Shown: in pieces, positions 37,720 through 45,285 of the stretch
Position numbering within the stretch: the stretch's first letter is position 1
Layout of the letters: each line of letters begins with the position of its first letter
Origin: Streptomyces sp. H27-H1
GTDB lineage: Bacteria > Actinomycetota > Actinomycetes > Streptomycetales > Streptomycetaceae
DNA length: 64,000 bases
Direction: 5' to 3'
NCBI RefSeq assembly: GCF_026627445.1
Contig: NZ_JAPNLJ010000031.1
Span: forward strand, 1-64,000
The notes under the pieces: generated by a model
Databases searched by the model: none
Told to the model about the DNA's origin: nothing
Seen by the model: only the letters and a program-made list of their open reading frames with translations
Translations under genes and position numbers: made by a program

Positions 37720-37749
37720 CGGTTCCGGCCATCGATCCGGCCGGAACCG
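37720..37749 (+). promoter_or_regulatory. 11-bp inverted repeat before a lipoprotein gene
   Basis: CGGTTCCGGCC (37720-37730) and GGCCGGAACCG (37739-37749) are perfect arms with an 8-nt loop. A -10-like TACGTT follows at about 37755-37760, so the palindrome covers the -35 region. It could be an operator of the downstream gene or a terminator of the upstream one. Confidence 0.45.
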
Positions 37750-37816
37750 CGCGCTACGTTGGCGGCACGCTTCGACGGCGGCCACCCCGGTGGCGCCTTG
37801 GCAGAGGGAGAAGGCA

Positions 37817-38461
37817 ATGCGCGCACACGGCATGGCGGTTCGGGACGCGAGACGGACGCGCGCACAAGCGGCGCTCACCGCGCTGGCCCTGTGCGGGACC
37901 CTGGCCCTGACGGCTTGCAACGGTGAAGACGAGGCCGGCGCCGCGGGAACCCCCGCGAGCCCCGCCACCAGCGCGGCGGCCACGGGGACCGCCTCGCCGT
38001 CGGCCCCGCAGTCCTCGGCTCCCACGAAGAAGCCGGCTCCGAGCGCCACTTCGGCCGCCACCCCGACCGCCACACCGGCGGGCACGAAGAAGGCGCCGGC
38101 GCCCGGTTCCACCTGCGACCACAAGATGCCGATCTCGCCCGACGAGGTCGCCGTCAACCGCTACACCCCCGAGGGCGGCGTCCACAGCCTGATCATCAAG
38201 CACGGCAACTGGGGCTGCGCCGCCCCAGGCGCGGACGCCGCCCCCTTCGAGACGACGGGCAAGGAGACCTACCTCAACATCGCCGACGACGCCAGGATCA
38301 CGGCCGTCACCCCCATCGTCGCGAGCACCGTGAGCCAGCCGATCACGCTGCAGCAGCTCATCGACTGGCTGATCGCCCACCCCAACCAGGGCCGCGTCTT
38401 CCGCTACCACCTGGACGGCACGGGCGTCATCGACTCGCTCGACCAGCAGTACACCTCCTGA
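37817..38461 (+). CDS. Lipoprotein, unknown function
   Basis: A 214-residue protein with a signal ending in lipobox LTAC (Cys34). A Thr/Ser/Pro/Ala linker (about 40-95) separates the lipid anchor from a globular C-terminal domain of about 115 residues. The domain contains Cys pairs (STCDHKMP and NWGCAAPG) that may form a disulfide. I recognise no family. It is monocistronic with its own promoter region. Confidence 0.75.
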   Translation: MRAHGMAVRDARRTRAQAALTALALCGTLALTACNGEDEAGAAGTPASPATSAAATGTASPSAPQSSAPTKKPAPSATSAATPTATPAGTKKAPAPGSTCDHKMPISPDEVAVNRYTPEGGVHSLIIKHGNWGCAAPGADAAPFETTGKETYLNIADDARITAVTPIVASTVSQPITLQQLIDWLIAHPNQGRVFRYHLDGTGVIDSLDQQYTS

Positions 38462-38500
38462 GGCGCACGCCCTGACGGCGCTCCTATACGGCCGCTCTCC

Positions 38501-39430
38501 CTAAGGCCGTCCGCCCAGCCGGGTCACCGCCAGCGCCGCCGCCCGGCAGCCGGCCCCCGCGGCCCACGCCGTGCCCGCTCCCGCCAGCCGGGCCGCGAGG
38601 AAGGCGCCGGTGAAGGCGTCCCCGGCGCCCGTGGAATCCACCGCCTCGGCGCTCTCCGCCGCGACCTCGGCCGTCACCCGGCCGTCCTCGGCGATGAGCG
38701 CCCCGGCTCCGCCCCGGGTGACCACCACGAGCGCCACCCGCCGGCTCAGTTCCGCCGCCGCCCGTGCGACGCCGGCCGCCCCGGCCGGCCCGTGCACCTC
38801 CGCGAGCAGCAGTGCCTCGTCCTCGTTCGGCAGCAGTACGCCGGCCCCCGCCGCGGCGGCCAGGAAGCGCTCCGGACCCAGTGCCGCCAGGAACCCCGCC
38901 GACGCGGGATCCACGCTCACCGGTACGTTCCGGGCGCGGGCGTCCCGTAGCGCGACCAGGGCCAGTTCCCGGCTGCTGTCAGCGAAGAACAGGTAGCCCG
39001 ACAGATGGAGATGGGAAACCCCGTCCAGCATCCCGGGCTCCCAGTCGGCGGGGGAGAGCCGCAGCGAGGCCCCGCTGTCGGTCAGGAAGGTCCGCTCCGC
39101 GTCCTTGCCGACCAGCGCGACCACCGTCCCGGTCGGCTCGGCGGGATCGATCACCAGCCTGGGCCGTACCCCGGCGTCCAGCAGCGCCCGCTCGTGCCAC
39201 CGGGCCGATTCGCCGCCGACCCGCGCGAGGAGGCGTACCTCCAGGTCGCCCGAACGGGCCGCCCAGCACGCCGCGTTGGCCCCCGCGCCGCCCGGCATGG
39301 TACGGATCCGGGCAGGGGTGTCGGTACCGGGAGCCAGTGGCTCCGCGTGCACCGCCACGACATCCGTCACCACGTCCCCGACGACCAGCAGCGCCCCCCG
39401 CCCGGCGGGAGCGGCCGGTGCGGCGGTCAC
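38501..39430 (-). CDS. psuK: PfkB-family sugar kinase, probable pseudouridine kinase
   Basis: A 309-residue PfkB/ribokinase-family enzyme. GGAGANAACWAARSG is the N-terminal sugar-binding signature, VSVDPASAGFLAALG fits the middle strand, and STGAGDAFTGAF is the C-terminal signature with the catalytic Asp. GTG 39430 overlaps the psuG stop by four bases. Since psuG sits in the same operon, it is likely a pseudouridine kinase feeding PsuG with pseudouridine 5'-phosphate. The sequence alone cannot separate this from other ribokinases. Confidence 0.78.
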   Translation of the reverse strand: MTAAPAAPAGRGALLVVGDVVTDVVAVHAEPLAPGTDTPARIRTMPGGAGANAACWAARSGDLEVRLLARVGGESARWHERALLDAGVRPRLVIDPAEPTGTVVALVGKDAERTFLTDSGASLRLSPADWEPGMLDGVSHLHLSGYLFFADSSRELALVALRDARARNVPVSVDPASAGFLAALGPERFLAAAAGAGVLLPNEDEALLLAEVHGPAGAAGVARAAAELSRRVALVVVTRGGAGALIAEDGRVTAEVAAESAEAVDSTGAGDAFTGAFLAARLAGAGTAWAAGAGCRAAALAVTRLGGRP

Positions 39431-40407
39431 TGCCGCGCCGCCCAGGCCCGCGCGATCCCGGCCCCGAGGCGCACGTTGCCCCGTACCGCCGCGAGGTTGG
39501 CCTCCAGGGAGGCGCCGCCCGTGGCGCGCACGAGGAACCCCAGCAGGAACGGTGTCACCGCCTGCCCCGTGATGCCCCGCTCCCGGCACTCCGACAGCGC
39601 CTCGGCCAGGACCCGGTCGTGCAGCTCCGGATCGAGCTGCTGCGACCGCGCCACCGGGTTGGCCACGATCAGCGCCGACTCCGCTCCCGCGAGCAGGTCC
39701 TGAGCGGCCATCACGGCTGCCACCTCCTCCGGCCGGTGCACCGTCCAGTCCACCGGCTCTCCGGAATCGGCCAGGTAGAACCCGGGGAAACGATCCGTCC
39801 CGTACCCGAGGACCGCCACCCCCAGCGTCTCCAGCCGCTGCAGCGTCGCGGGCACGTCCAGGATCGACTTCACCCCCGCGCAGACCACGGTGATCCGAGT
39901 CCGCGACAGCAGCGCCAGGTCCGCCGACTCGTCCTGCGACCGCGTCCAGTCCCGGTGTACGCCGCCCAGCCCGCCCGTGGCGAAGACCCGCAGCCCCGCC
40001 CGCGCGGCGAGGAAGGCCGTGGCCGAGACCGTCGTCGCGCCCGTCGCCCCGGTGGCGAGGGCGGGCGCCAGATCCCGGTGGCCGAGCTTGCGCACGCCCT
40101 CACCCCCGGCGATCCGCTCCAGCCGGGCCTTGTCCAGCCCGGCGTACGCGACCCCGTCGATCACCGCGATCGTCGCCGGAACGGCTCCCTCCGCCCGGAC
40201 CAGCTCCTCGAGTTCCCGGCCCACCGCCAGATTGCGGGGGCGGGGCAGACCGTGGGCGAGGATCGTCGACTCCAGCGCCACCACGGGCTGCCGGCGTTCG
40301 AGCGCCTCGCGCACCTCCTCCGACAGGACCGGGACCGGGCCCCCGGCCGCGGCGGGGGCCGCGAAGGAGGAAGACGCCGTGCGCTCAGATGCTGTGTGCT
40401 GCGACAT
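39427..40407 (-). CDS. psuG: Pseudouridine-5'-phosphate glycosidase
   Basis: A 326-residue enzyme that reversibly splits pseudouridine 5'-phosphate into uracil and ribose 5-phosphate. Family motifs are VVALESTILAHGLPRPRN, PATIAVIDGVAYAGL, FATGGLGGVHRDW, and VKSILDVPATLQRLETLGV. The first 30 residues are an unconserved Ser/Ala-rich leader. ATG 40407 is selected from the conserved N-terminus. The pair with the PfkB kinase recycles C-nucleosides from RNA turnover. Confidence 0.92.
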   Translation of the reverse strand: MSQHTASERTASSSFAAPAAAGGPVPVLSEEVREALERRQPVVALESTILAHGLPRPRNLAVGRELEELVRAEGAVPATIAVIDGVAYAGLDKARLERIAGGEGVRKLGHRDLAPALATGATGATTVSATAFLAARAGLRVFATGGLGGVHRDWTRSQDESADLALLSRTRITVVCAGVKSILDVPATLQRLETLGVAVLGYGTDRFPGFYLADSGEPVDWTVHRPEEVAAVMAAQDLLAGAESALIVANPVARSQQLDPELHDRVLAEALSECRERGITGQAVTPFLLGFLVRATGGASLEANLAAVRGNVRLGAGIARAWAARQ

Positions 40408-40489
40408 GTCCCCATCCCTGGCACACGATCCGGGACCCCAAACGCGCGGACGCCCTACCGGCGTGAACCCGCCCGGGTAGCGTTCCCGC

Positions 40490-41289
40490 ATGAGCCCCGA
40501 GGACGCGCGCCCCTCCCTGGACCCGCGCGCCTTCTACGACGAACTCGCCGACCGCTACGACCTGCTGTACGCCGACTGGCGAGCGAGCACCGCCCGCCAG
40601 GGCCGCGCCCTGGACGCCCTGCTCACCGCCACCCTCGGCCCCGGACCGCACCGGGTCCTCGACAGTGCCTGCGGCATCGGCACCCAGGCACTGGGACTGG
40701 CCGCCCTCGGCCACCGGGTCACCGGCACCGACCTGAGCCCCGGCTCCGTCGCCCGCGCCACCCGCTAGGCGGATGCGCGCGGACTCGTCCTGCCCGTGGC
40801 GGCCGCCGACATGCGGGCACTGCCCTTCGCCGACGGCTCGTTCGACGCGGTGGTCTGCGCCGACAACGCACTGCCGCACCTGCTGACCGCCACCACCGGG
40901 GTACGGGCCGCCCTGGCCGACATGCTGCGGGTCCTGCGCCCCGGCGGCCTGCTGCTCCTGTCCACCCGCCCGTACGGGCAACTGCGCGGAGCCCGGCCAC
41001 GGAGCGAGGCTCCACACGTGCACACGGGCCCGACGGGCGGACGATCACCTTCCAGCTGTGGCACCGGCACCCCGACGGGACCCGATACGACCTGGAGTTC
41101 TTCCAACTGCTGCCCGCCGGGGACACCTGGACGACCCGGGTCGCGCGCACCACGTACTGGGCCGTGGCCGAGGAGGAGACGGCCGCCTTCGCGGCGGCGG
41201 TCGGTTTCACCGAGACCGCCTGGCACACCCCGGCGGACACCGGCTTCCACCAGCCGGTGCTCACCGCGCGCCGTCGCTCGACAGGGTGA
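40490..41289 (+). pseudogene. SAM methyltransferase pseudogene: nonsense plus frameshift
   Basis: The reading frame from ATG 40490 gives a class I methyltransferase (FYDELADRYDLLYADWR; motif I VLDSACGIGTQALGLA) but meets TAG at 40766-40768. The same frame continues with ADARGLVLPVAAADMRALPF and FDAVVCADNALPHLL, so TAG most likely replaces GAG. Near 41033 the frame changes: the conserved ending GPDGRTITFQLWHRHPDG to DTGFHQPVLTARR is one frame back, as expected for one missing base (GGACGG to GACGG). The -10-like TAGCGT before ATG 40490 suggests a formerly leaderless gene. Confidence 0.85.
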
Positions 41290-41362
41290 CGGGTGGGGCG
41301 GCCGCGCGCTGGACGCTCTGGTCACCCCGGTGCGCGGGGCGCCCCGATTAGGCTCACGGGAC

Positions 41363-41740
41363 ATGAGCACAAGTGATCACCGCGACGCCCCCGCCTCCTT
41401 CGCCGTCTCCGTGGCGGATCTCCCCGACTCCGAGCTGGAAGCGGACGCTCTCGACCCCGCGCAGATCGTCTCCGGGAATCCCGTCGTCACGGGCAAGGTG
41501 CTGTGGGAGGCGCCGGACGGCTCGCAGGTGCGCGGGATCTGGCAGATCACCCCGGGGGTGGTCACCGACACCGAGGCGAACGAGCTGTTCGTGGTGGTCA
41601 GCGGTCGCGCCACCATCGAGGTGGAGGGCGGCGGGACCCTGGAGGTCGGCCCCGGCTCCGCATGTGTCCTGCGGGAGGGCGACAAGACCGTCTGGACCGT
41701 CCACGAGACGCTCCGCAAGGCCTACCACATCAGCTACTGA
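41363..41740 (+). CDS. Cupin-domain protein (DUF861/ethanolamine utilization type)
   Basis: A 125-residue single-domain cupin. Core strands are VLWEAPDGSQVRGIWQI, ELFVVVSGRATIEVEGGGT, and GSACVLREGDKTVWTVHETL. This pattern matches the (S)-ureidoglycine aminohydrolase/EutQ-type cupin superfamily, whose small members have varied or unknown functions. ATG 41363 has -10-like TAGGCT about 8 nt upstream. It lies between the methyltransferase pseudogene and a long inverted repeat. Confidence 0.85.
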   Translation: MSTSDHRDAPASFAVSVADLPDSELEADALDPAQIVSGNPVVTGKVLWEAPDGSQVRGIWQITPGVVTDTEANELFVVVSGRATIEVEGGGTLEVGPGSACVLREGDKTVWTVHETLRKAYHISY

Positions 41741-41757
41741 GCGCTGCCCCAGGCCGT

Positions 41758-41908
41758 CTCTTTCGGATCTTGTCGGCCGAGCCCGCGGGGTCTGGTGCCG
41801 TGCCTGGCACGGCGGAGGGGCGGTTCGTGTACTGGACGTACTCGGCCGTCCCGACAACGCGGCCAGGTGCGGTGCCAGACTCCGCGGGCCCGGCAAGATC
41901 CGAAAGAG
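41758..41908. repeat. Long inverted-repeat element (MITE-like, about 151 bp)
   Basis: The left arm starts CTCTTTCGGATCTTG and continues through GCCCGCGG and GTCTGG to about 41800. The right arm (about 41866-41908) is its complement with a 4-nt gap and a few mismatches that would be G-U pairs in RNA. The loop holds two smaller hairpins, including TGCCGTGCC/GGCACGGC. It fits exactly between a plus-strand stop (41740) and a minus-strand stop (41915). It could be a bidirectional terminator spread as a repeat. I recall similar intergenic repeats in other Streptomyces. Confidence 0.8.
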
Positions 41909-41914
41909 CCGGCG

Positions 41915-43195
41915 CTAGGCCTTCACCGGATGGCGGCGCGAGGTGAACAGTGCGAGCGCCGCCATCGGCAGCAGCAGGGCGGCGGCGACCGCGTTGAGCC
42001 AGCCGTAGCCCGCCTGGGACATGACCAGCCCGGCGGCGGCGCCGCCCACCCCGGCGGCCGTGTTCATCGTGAGGTCGCCCAGCCCCTGTACGGCGGCGCG
42101 CGCGGGCTGCGGCACCGAGTCGGTCAGCAGCGCCGAGCCGGACACCATGCCGGCGGACCAGCCGAGGCCGAGCAGGAAGAGGCCGGCGGCGCTCTGGGCG
42201 TGGTTCCCGCCCGCGGTGCCGGCGAGGAGCGCGGCGATCGACAGCAGCCCCGCCGCGAGGCCGATCACGGACAGCCGGCCGATCCGGTCCGCGAGCCAGC
42301 CCATCACCGGCGAGAAGCCGAACATGCCGGCGATGTGCCCGCTGATGACCAGCCCGACGAGCTGGAGTCCGGCTCCGTGGTGGCCCAGGTCCACCGGGGT
42401 CATCACCATGATCGACACCATGGTGGTGTGCGACACCGCGATGGTGAGCAGCGCGAGCCGGGCCCGGGGGGAGGCCTTGACGGCCGCGAACCCGGCGCGC
42501 AGCGACCGTCCGGCGCGGGTCTGCTCCTCCGGCGGGGCGAGCGCGCGGGCCGTCAGCAGCGGGTCCGGGCGCAGGAGTACGCCGATCAGCGCGGCGGTGA
42601 GGAGGAAGACGGCGCCGGCCCAGACGAAGGGCCCCGCCGTCGGGGGTATGGAGGTGCCGGCGAAGCTGCGGCTGGCCGGGGCGGAGAGGTTGGGGCCGAG
42701 CACCGCGCCGATGGTGGAGGCCCATACGACGACGGAGATCGCCCGTGCCCGGTGGTCGGGCTCGGCGAGGTCGGCGGCGGCGAAGCGGGCCTGGAGGTTG
42801 GCGGAGGAGGCGGCTCCGAAGGCGGCCATGCCGAGCATCAGCAGCGGGAAGCTCTTGATCGAGGCGGCGAGCACGACCAGGGCCGCGCCGGCCGCGCCGA
42901 TCACGTAGGCGAGGACCAGGCCGGGCCGGCGGCCGCGCGCGGTCATCAGCGCGGCGAGCGGCAGGGAGACCGCGGCGGTGCCGATCACGGAGGCGGTCGA
43001 GGCGAAGCCGGAGAGCGACTCGGTGCCGCTGACCTCGGTGGCCAGCACCGGAGCCAGGGCGATGCTGATGGGCACACCGATCCCGCCCAGCACCTGGCCG
43101 GCGATCAGCACGCTGGAGGTACGGCGCCGCAGCCGGGGCAGGTCGGCGGGGTCGACCGGCGGTGCGGGCCGGTCGGCGTCGGGTATCGCGGTCAC
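41915..43195 (-). CDS. MFS transporter
   Basis: A 426-residue permease with about 12 transmembrane helices. The drug-exporter-like loop 2-3 motif is present as LMTARGRRPG, and the second half has GWLADRIGRLSVIG. The N-terminus (about 25 residues) is polar and Pro-rich. I start at GTG 43195. The nearest neighbours do not suggest a substrate. An efflux or uptake role for small molecules is a family inference. Confidence 0.85.
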   Translation of the reverse strand: MTAIPDADRPAPPVDPADLPRLRRRTSSVLIAGQVLGGIGVPISIALAPVLATEVSGTESLSGFASTASVIGTAAVSLPLAALMTARGRRPGLVLAYVIGAAGAALVVLAASIKSFPLLMLGMAAFGAASSANLQARFAAADLAEPDHRARAISVVVWASTIGAVLGPNLSAPASRSFAGTSIPPTAGPFVWAGAVFLLTAALIGVLLRPDPLLTARALAPPEEQTRAGRSLRAGFAAVKASPRARLALLTIAVSHTTMVSIMVMTPVDLGHHGAGLQLVGLVISGHIAGMFGFSPVMGWLADRIGRLSVIGLAAGLLSIAALLAGTAGGNHAQSAAGLFLLGLGWSAGMVSGSALLTDSVPQPARAAVQGLGDLTMNTAAGVGGAAAGLVMSQAGYGWLNAVAAALLLPMAALALFTSRRHPVKA

Positions 43196-43550
43196 GCGGG
43201 ACACCCCCGTCGCGGGTGGGTCGAGGGTGCGGAGCCGGATGCGGCGGCAGGAGTGGTCACCGCCGCAGTTTCCCACCCCGCCACCGCCCGGGGGAACCGG
43301 ATTCGGGTGCCCGCGGAACGGAACCGGACAGCGGGCGCGGGAGGCCCCACCGAGCGGGCCCGCCCGCCCACCGGCCTCGGACCGGACGACAGCGGCGAAA
43401 CCACCGTCCGGCCGCCGTCCGGCCGCCGCCGGACGGAGTCCGGCGCAGGGGACCGGAGCCGGTGAGGGTCGCCAGGGCCGAGCTGTGCGAGGGGCGCGTG
43501 AAGAATGAGGGGCCCGCCAGGGCCGAGGCGTTCGAGGTACGCGTGAAGAG
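43196..43550. other. Intergenic region upstream of the MFS gene
   Basis: About 355 bases with no gene that I can support. It carries CCGTCCGGCCGCC-type short repeats (43400-43435) and the 45-bp-spaced direct repeat listed separately. Confidence 0.6.
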
Positions 43551-43554
43551 CTAG
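43471..43554 (+). repeat. In-frame direct duplication, possible 30-residue small ORF
   Basis: GCCAGGGCCGAG and GCGTGAAGA blocks recur at an offset of exactly 45 bp (43471 and 43516). A GTG at 43462 behind GGAGCC opens a 30-residue ORF that contains both copies (ARAELCEGRVK and ARAEAFEVRVK) and stops at 43554, overlapping the ogt stop. Whether it is translated is unknown. Confidence 0.4.
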
Positions 43555-44111
43555 AACAGCGGCTCGGGGAGTACCCCCTCCAGGGCGAGCAGCCGGCGCT
43601 TGGTCTCCACGCCGCCGCCGAAGCCGCCGATGCCCCCGTCGTTCTCCACGACCCGGTGGCAGGCCACCACCAGCGGCAGCGGGTTCGAGCCCATGGCGTT
43701 GCCGACGGCCTGGGCCGCGCCCGGGGCTCCGGCCCGCGCGGCCAGCTCGCCGTACCCCACGACCGTCCCGTAGGGCACGGAGCGGTCCAGCTCCAGCAGG
43801 ACCTGCCGGTTGAATCCGGAGCTGAGCCGCCAGTCCAGCGGCAGCTCGAAGCGGCGCAGTCCGCCGGCGAAGTAGGAGGTCAGCTGGCGTATCGGCTCGG
43901 CCAGCAGGACCTCTTCGCCCGGCGGTGGGCGCAGGGCGTCGGCGCCGAGCCGGGAGATCAGCGTGCCGATCATCTTCTCGGCCCGGTCCGGCCCGGCGTG
44001 GAACTCCACCCGGACCAGGCCTTCGGGGGTGGCGGCGAGGAGCAGGGGGCCGATGCCGCTGTCAACGACGGTCCATTCGAGGTGCGGCCCGCGGGGCTCA
44101 GGAGTGTCCAC
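43551..44111 (-). CDS. ogt: Methylated-DNA-protein cysteine methyltransferase
   Basis: A 186-residue DNA repair protein that removes alkyl groups from O6-alkylguanine by transfer to its own cysteine. The active site is VVACHRVV with acceptor Cys151. The usual PCHR proline is alanine here. The helix-turn-helix part reads SVPYGTVVGYGELAARAG and the flanking AVGNAMGSNP is the asparagine hinge region. The N-terminal ribonuclease-like domain (about 10-95) is present. GTG 44111 has GAAGGGG upstream. The protein is a single-use repair enzyme. Confidence 0.92.
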   Translation of the reverse strand: MDTPEPRGPHLEWTVVDSGIGPLLLAATPEGLVRVEFHAGPDRAEKMIGTLISRLGADALRPPPGEEVLLAEPIRQLTSYFAGGLRRFELPLDWRLSSGFNRQVLLELDRSVPYGTVVGYGELAARAGAPGAAQAVGNAMGSNPLPLVVACHRVVENDGGIGGFGGGVETKRRLLALEGVLPEPLF

Positions 44112-44158
44112 CCCTTCACGGTACGGCTCCCCACTGACAGGGCCGCTTCCCGCTCGGG

Positions 44159-45043
44159 TCAGTAGCCGCCGACCGCTTCCCGTACGACGTCGGGCTTGTC
44201 GGTGATGATTCCGTCGACGCCCATGTCCTGGACCTTCCGGGCGGTCGCGGCGTCGTCCACGGTCCAGGTGGCCACCTCCAGCGCCTTGCCGTGGGGGCCG
44301 GTCAGACCGTGCACCGCGCTGACCCAGTCGCTGTTGATGGTGGTGTGCGCGGGGTTGATCCGGTCGGTGAACTCCGCGTACTGCGGCAGGTCGGCGAGGG
44401 CCGGAGTGCCGAGGAAGGCCGTGCTCAGGTCCGGGCGCAGCTCGTGCACGGTGCGCACCGAGGCGGCGCTGAAGCTCTGGATGACCAGGCGGCGGGCCAC
44501 GCGGTTCTCCTCGAGCCAGCCGGTCTCGCCCAGCACGTCCAGGGTCTGCTGTTCGATCCCCGCGTAGATCTCCGGCCTCTTGATCTCGAGGAGCAGCCGC
44601 TGCTGGTTGCGCTGGACCCGGCGCATGTACTCCCGCAGGGTCGGTACGCGGGCGCCCGTGAACTCCTGGCCGAACCAGCTGCCCGCGTCGAGCTGGGCGA
44701 TCTCCACCGCGGTGAAGTCCTTCACCCGCCAGGGCTTGCGGTCGGGGAACACCTGCTCGACGTCGGTCGTCCGGGCCAGGGTTTCGTCGTGGATCACCAC
44801 GAGCGTCCCGTCCTTGGTGCGCTGGACGTCGTTCTCCACCCAGTCGAAGCCCATCATCATGGCGAGGTCGATGGCCTCCAGGGTGTTCTCCGGGGCGTAC
44901 GCCGAAGCCCCCCGGTGGGCGTACACGATCGGGTTGGACAGCCAGTCCGGGCCGGGTGCGGCCGAGGCGGAGCCCGCACCGCACACGGTCAGCGCGAATC
45001 CCAGGAATGCGGCGGTGGCCGCGGCGGCGGATCGGACGTACAT
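44159..45043 (-). CDS. Secreted glycerophosphodiester phosphodiesterase
   Basis: A 294-residue enzyme that hydrolyses glycerophosphodiesters to glycerol 3-phosphate and an alcohol. A signal peptide occupies about 1-28. The GDPD signatures are YAHRGASAYAPENTLEAI and WVENDVQRTKDGTLVVIHDE, which carry the catalytic histidines and metal-ligand acids. TWTVDDAATARKVQDMGVDG near the C-terminus is the TIM-barrel closing strand. It is expected to work outside the cell on lipid head groups or teichoic acid. It is divergent from uvrB. Confidence 0.92.
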   Translation of the reverse strand: MYVRSAAAATAAFLGFALTVCGAGSASAAPGPDWLSNPIVYAHRGASAYAPENTLEAIDLAMMMGFDWVENDVQRTKDGTLVVIHDETLARTTDVEQVFPDRKPWRVKDFTAVEIAQLDAGSWFGQEFTGARVPTLREYMRRVQRNQQRLLLEIKRPEIYAGIEQQTLDVLGETGWLEENRVARRLVIQSFSAASVRTVHELRPDLSTAFLGTPALADLPQYAEFTDRINPAHTTINSDWVSAVHGLTGPHGKALEVATWTVDDAATARKVQDMGVDGIITDKPDVVREAVGGY

Positions 45044-45256
45044 GCGCGTTCTCCTCGGGTCATGGGCCCTGCTCCTGCCGTCAAACGGGCGCGGAGCGGC
45101 ATTCGTTGCGGCGATGCACTGGCGGCAGCGCGTTTCCGACGCACTTTCAGGGAGAGCCGCGTACGGCGATCATGGGGTTGGTGATCACCGGGCCGCCACC
45201 GAACTACGACAAACGGACCAGGCGCGCGGGTCCCCGCCCGGGGCAGCGGGCGTCGA

Positions 45257-45279
45257 GTGTCAGTGGGGGGTCGTACGGT
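45257..45279 (+). promoter_or_regulatory. RecA-NDp (PafBC)-type promoter of uvrB
   Basis: GTGTCAGTG (45257-45265), 8 nt, then TACGGT (45274-45279). Only the first base of the upstream element differs from the consensus. ATG 45286 lies 6 nt after the -10, so the transcript should be leaderless. Confidence 0.7.
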
Positions 45280-45285
45280 TGACCC

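Noticed and set aside
45180..45256. LexA box upstream of uvrB (CGAACTACGACAAACG)
   Set aside because: Only the left half fits; the RecA-NDp motif explains the promoter better.
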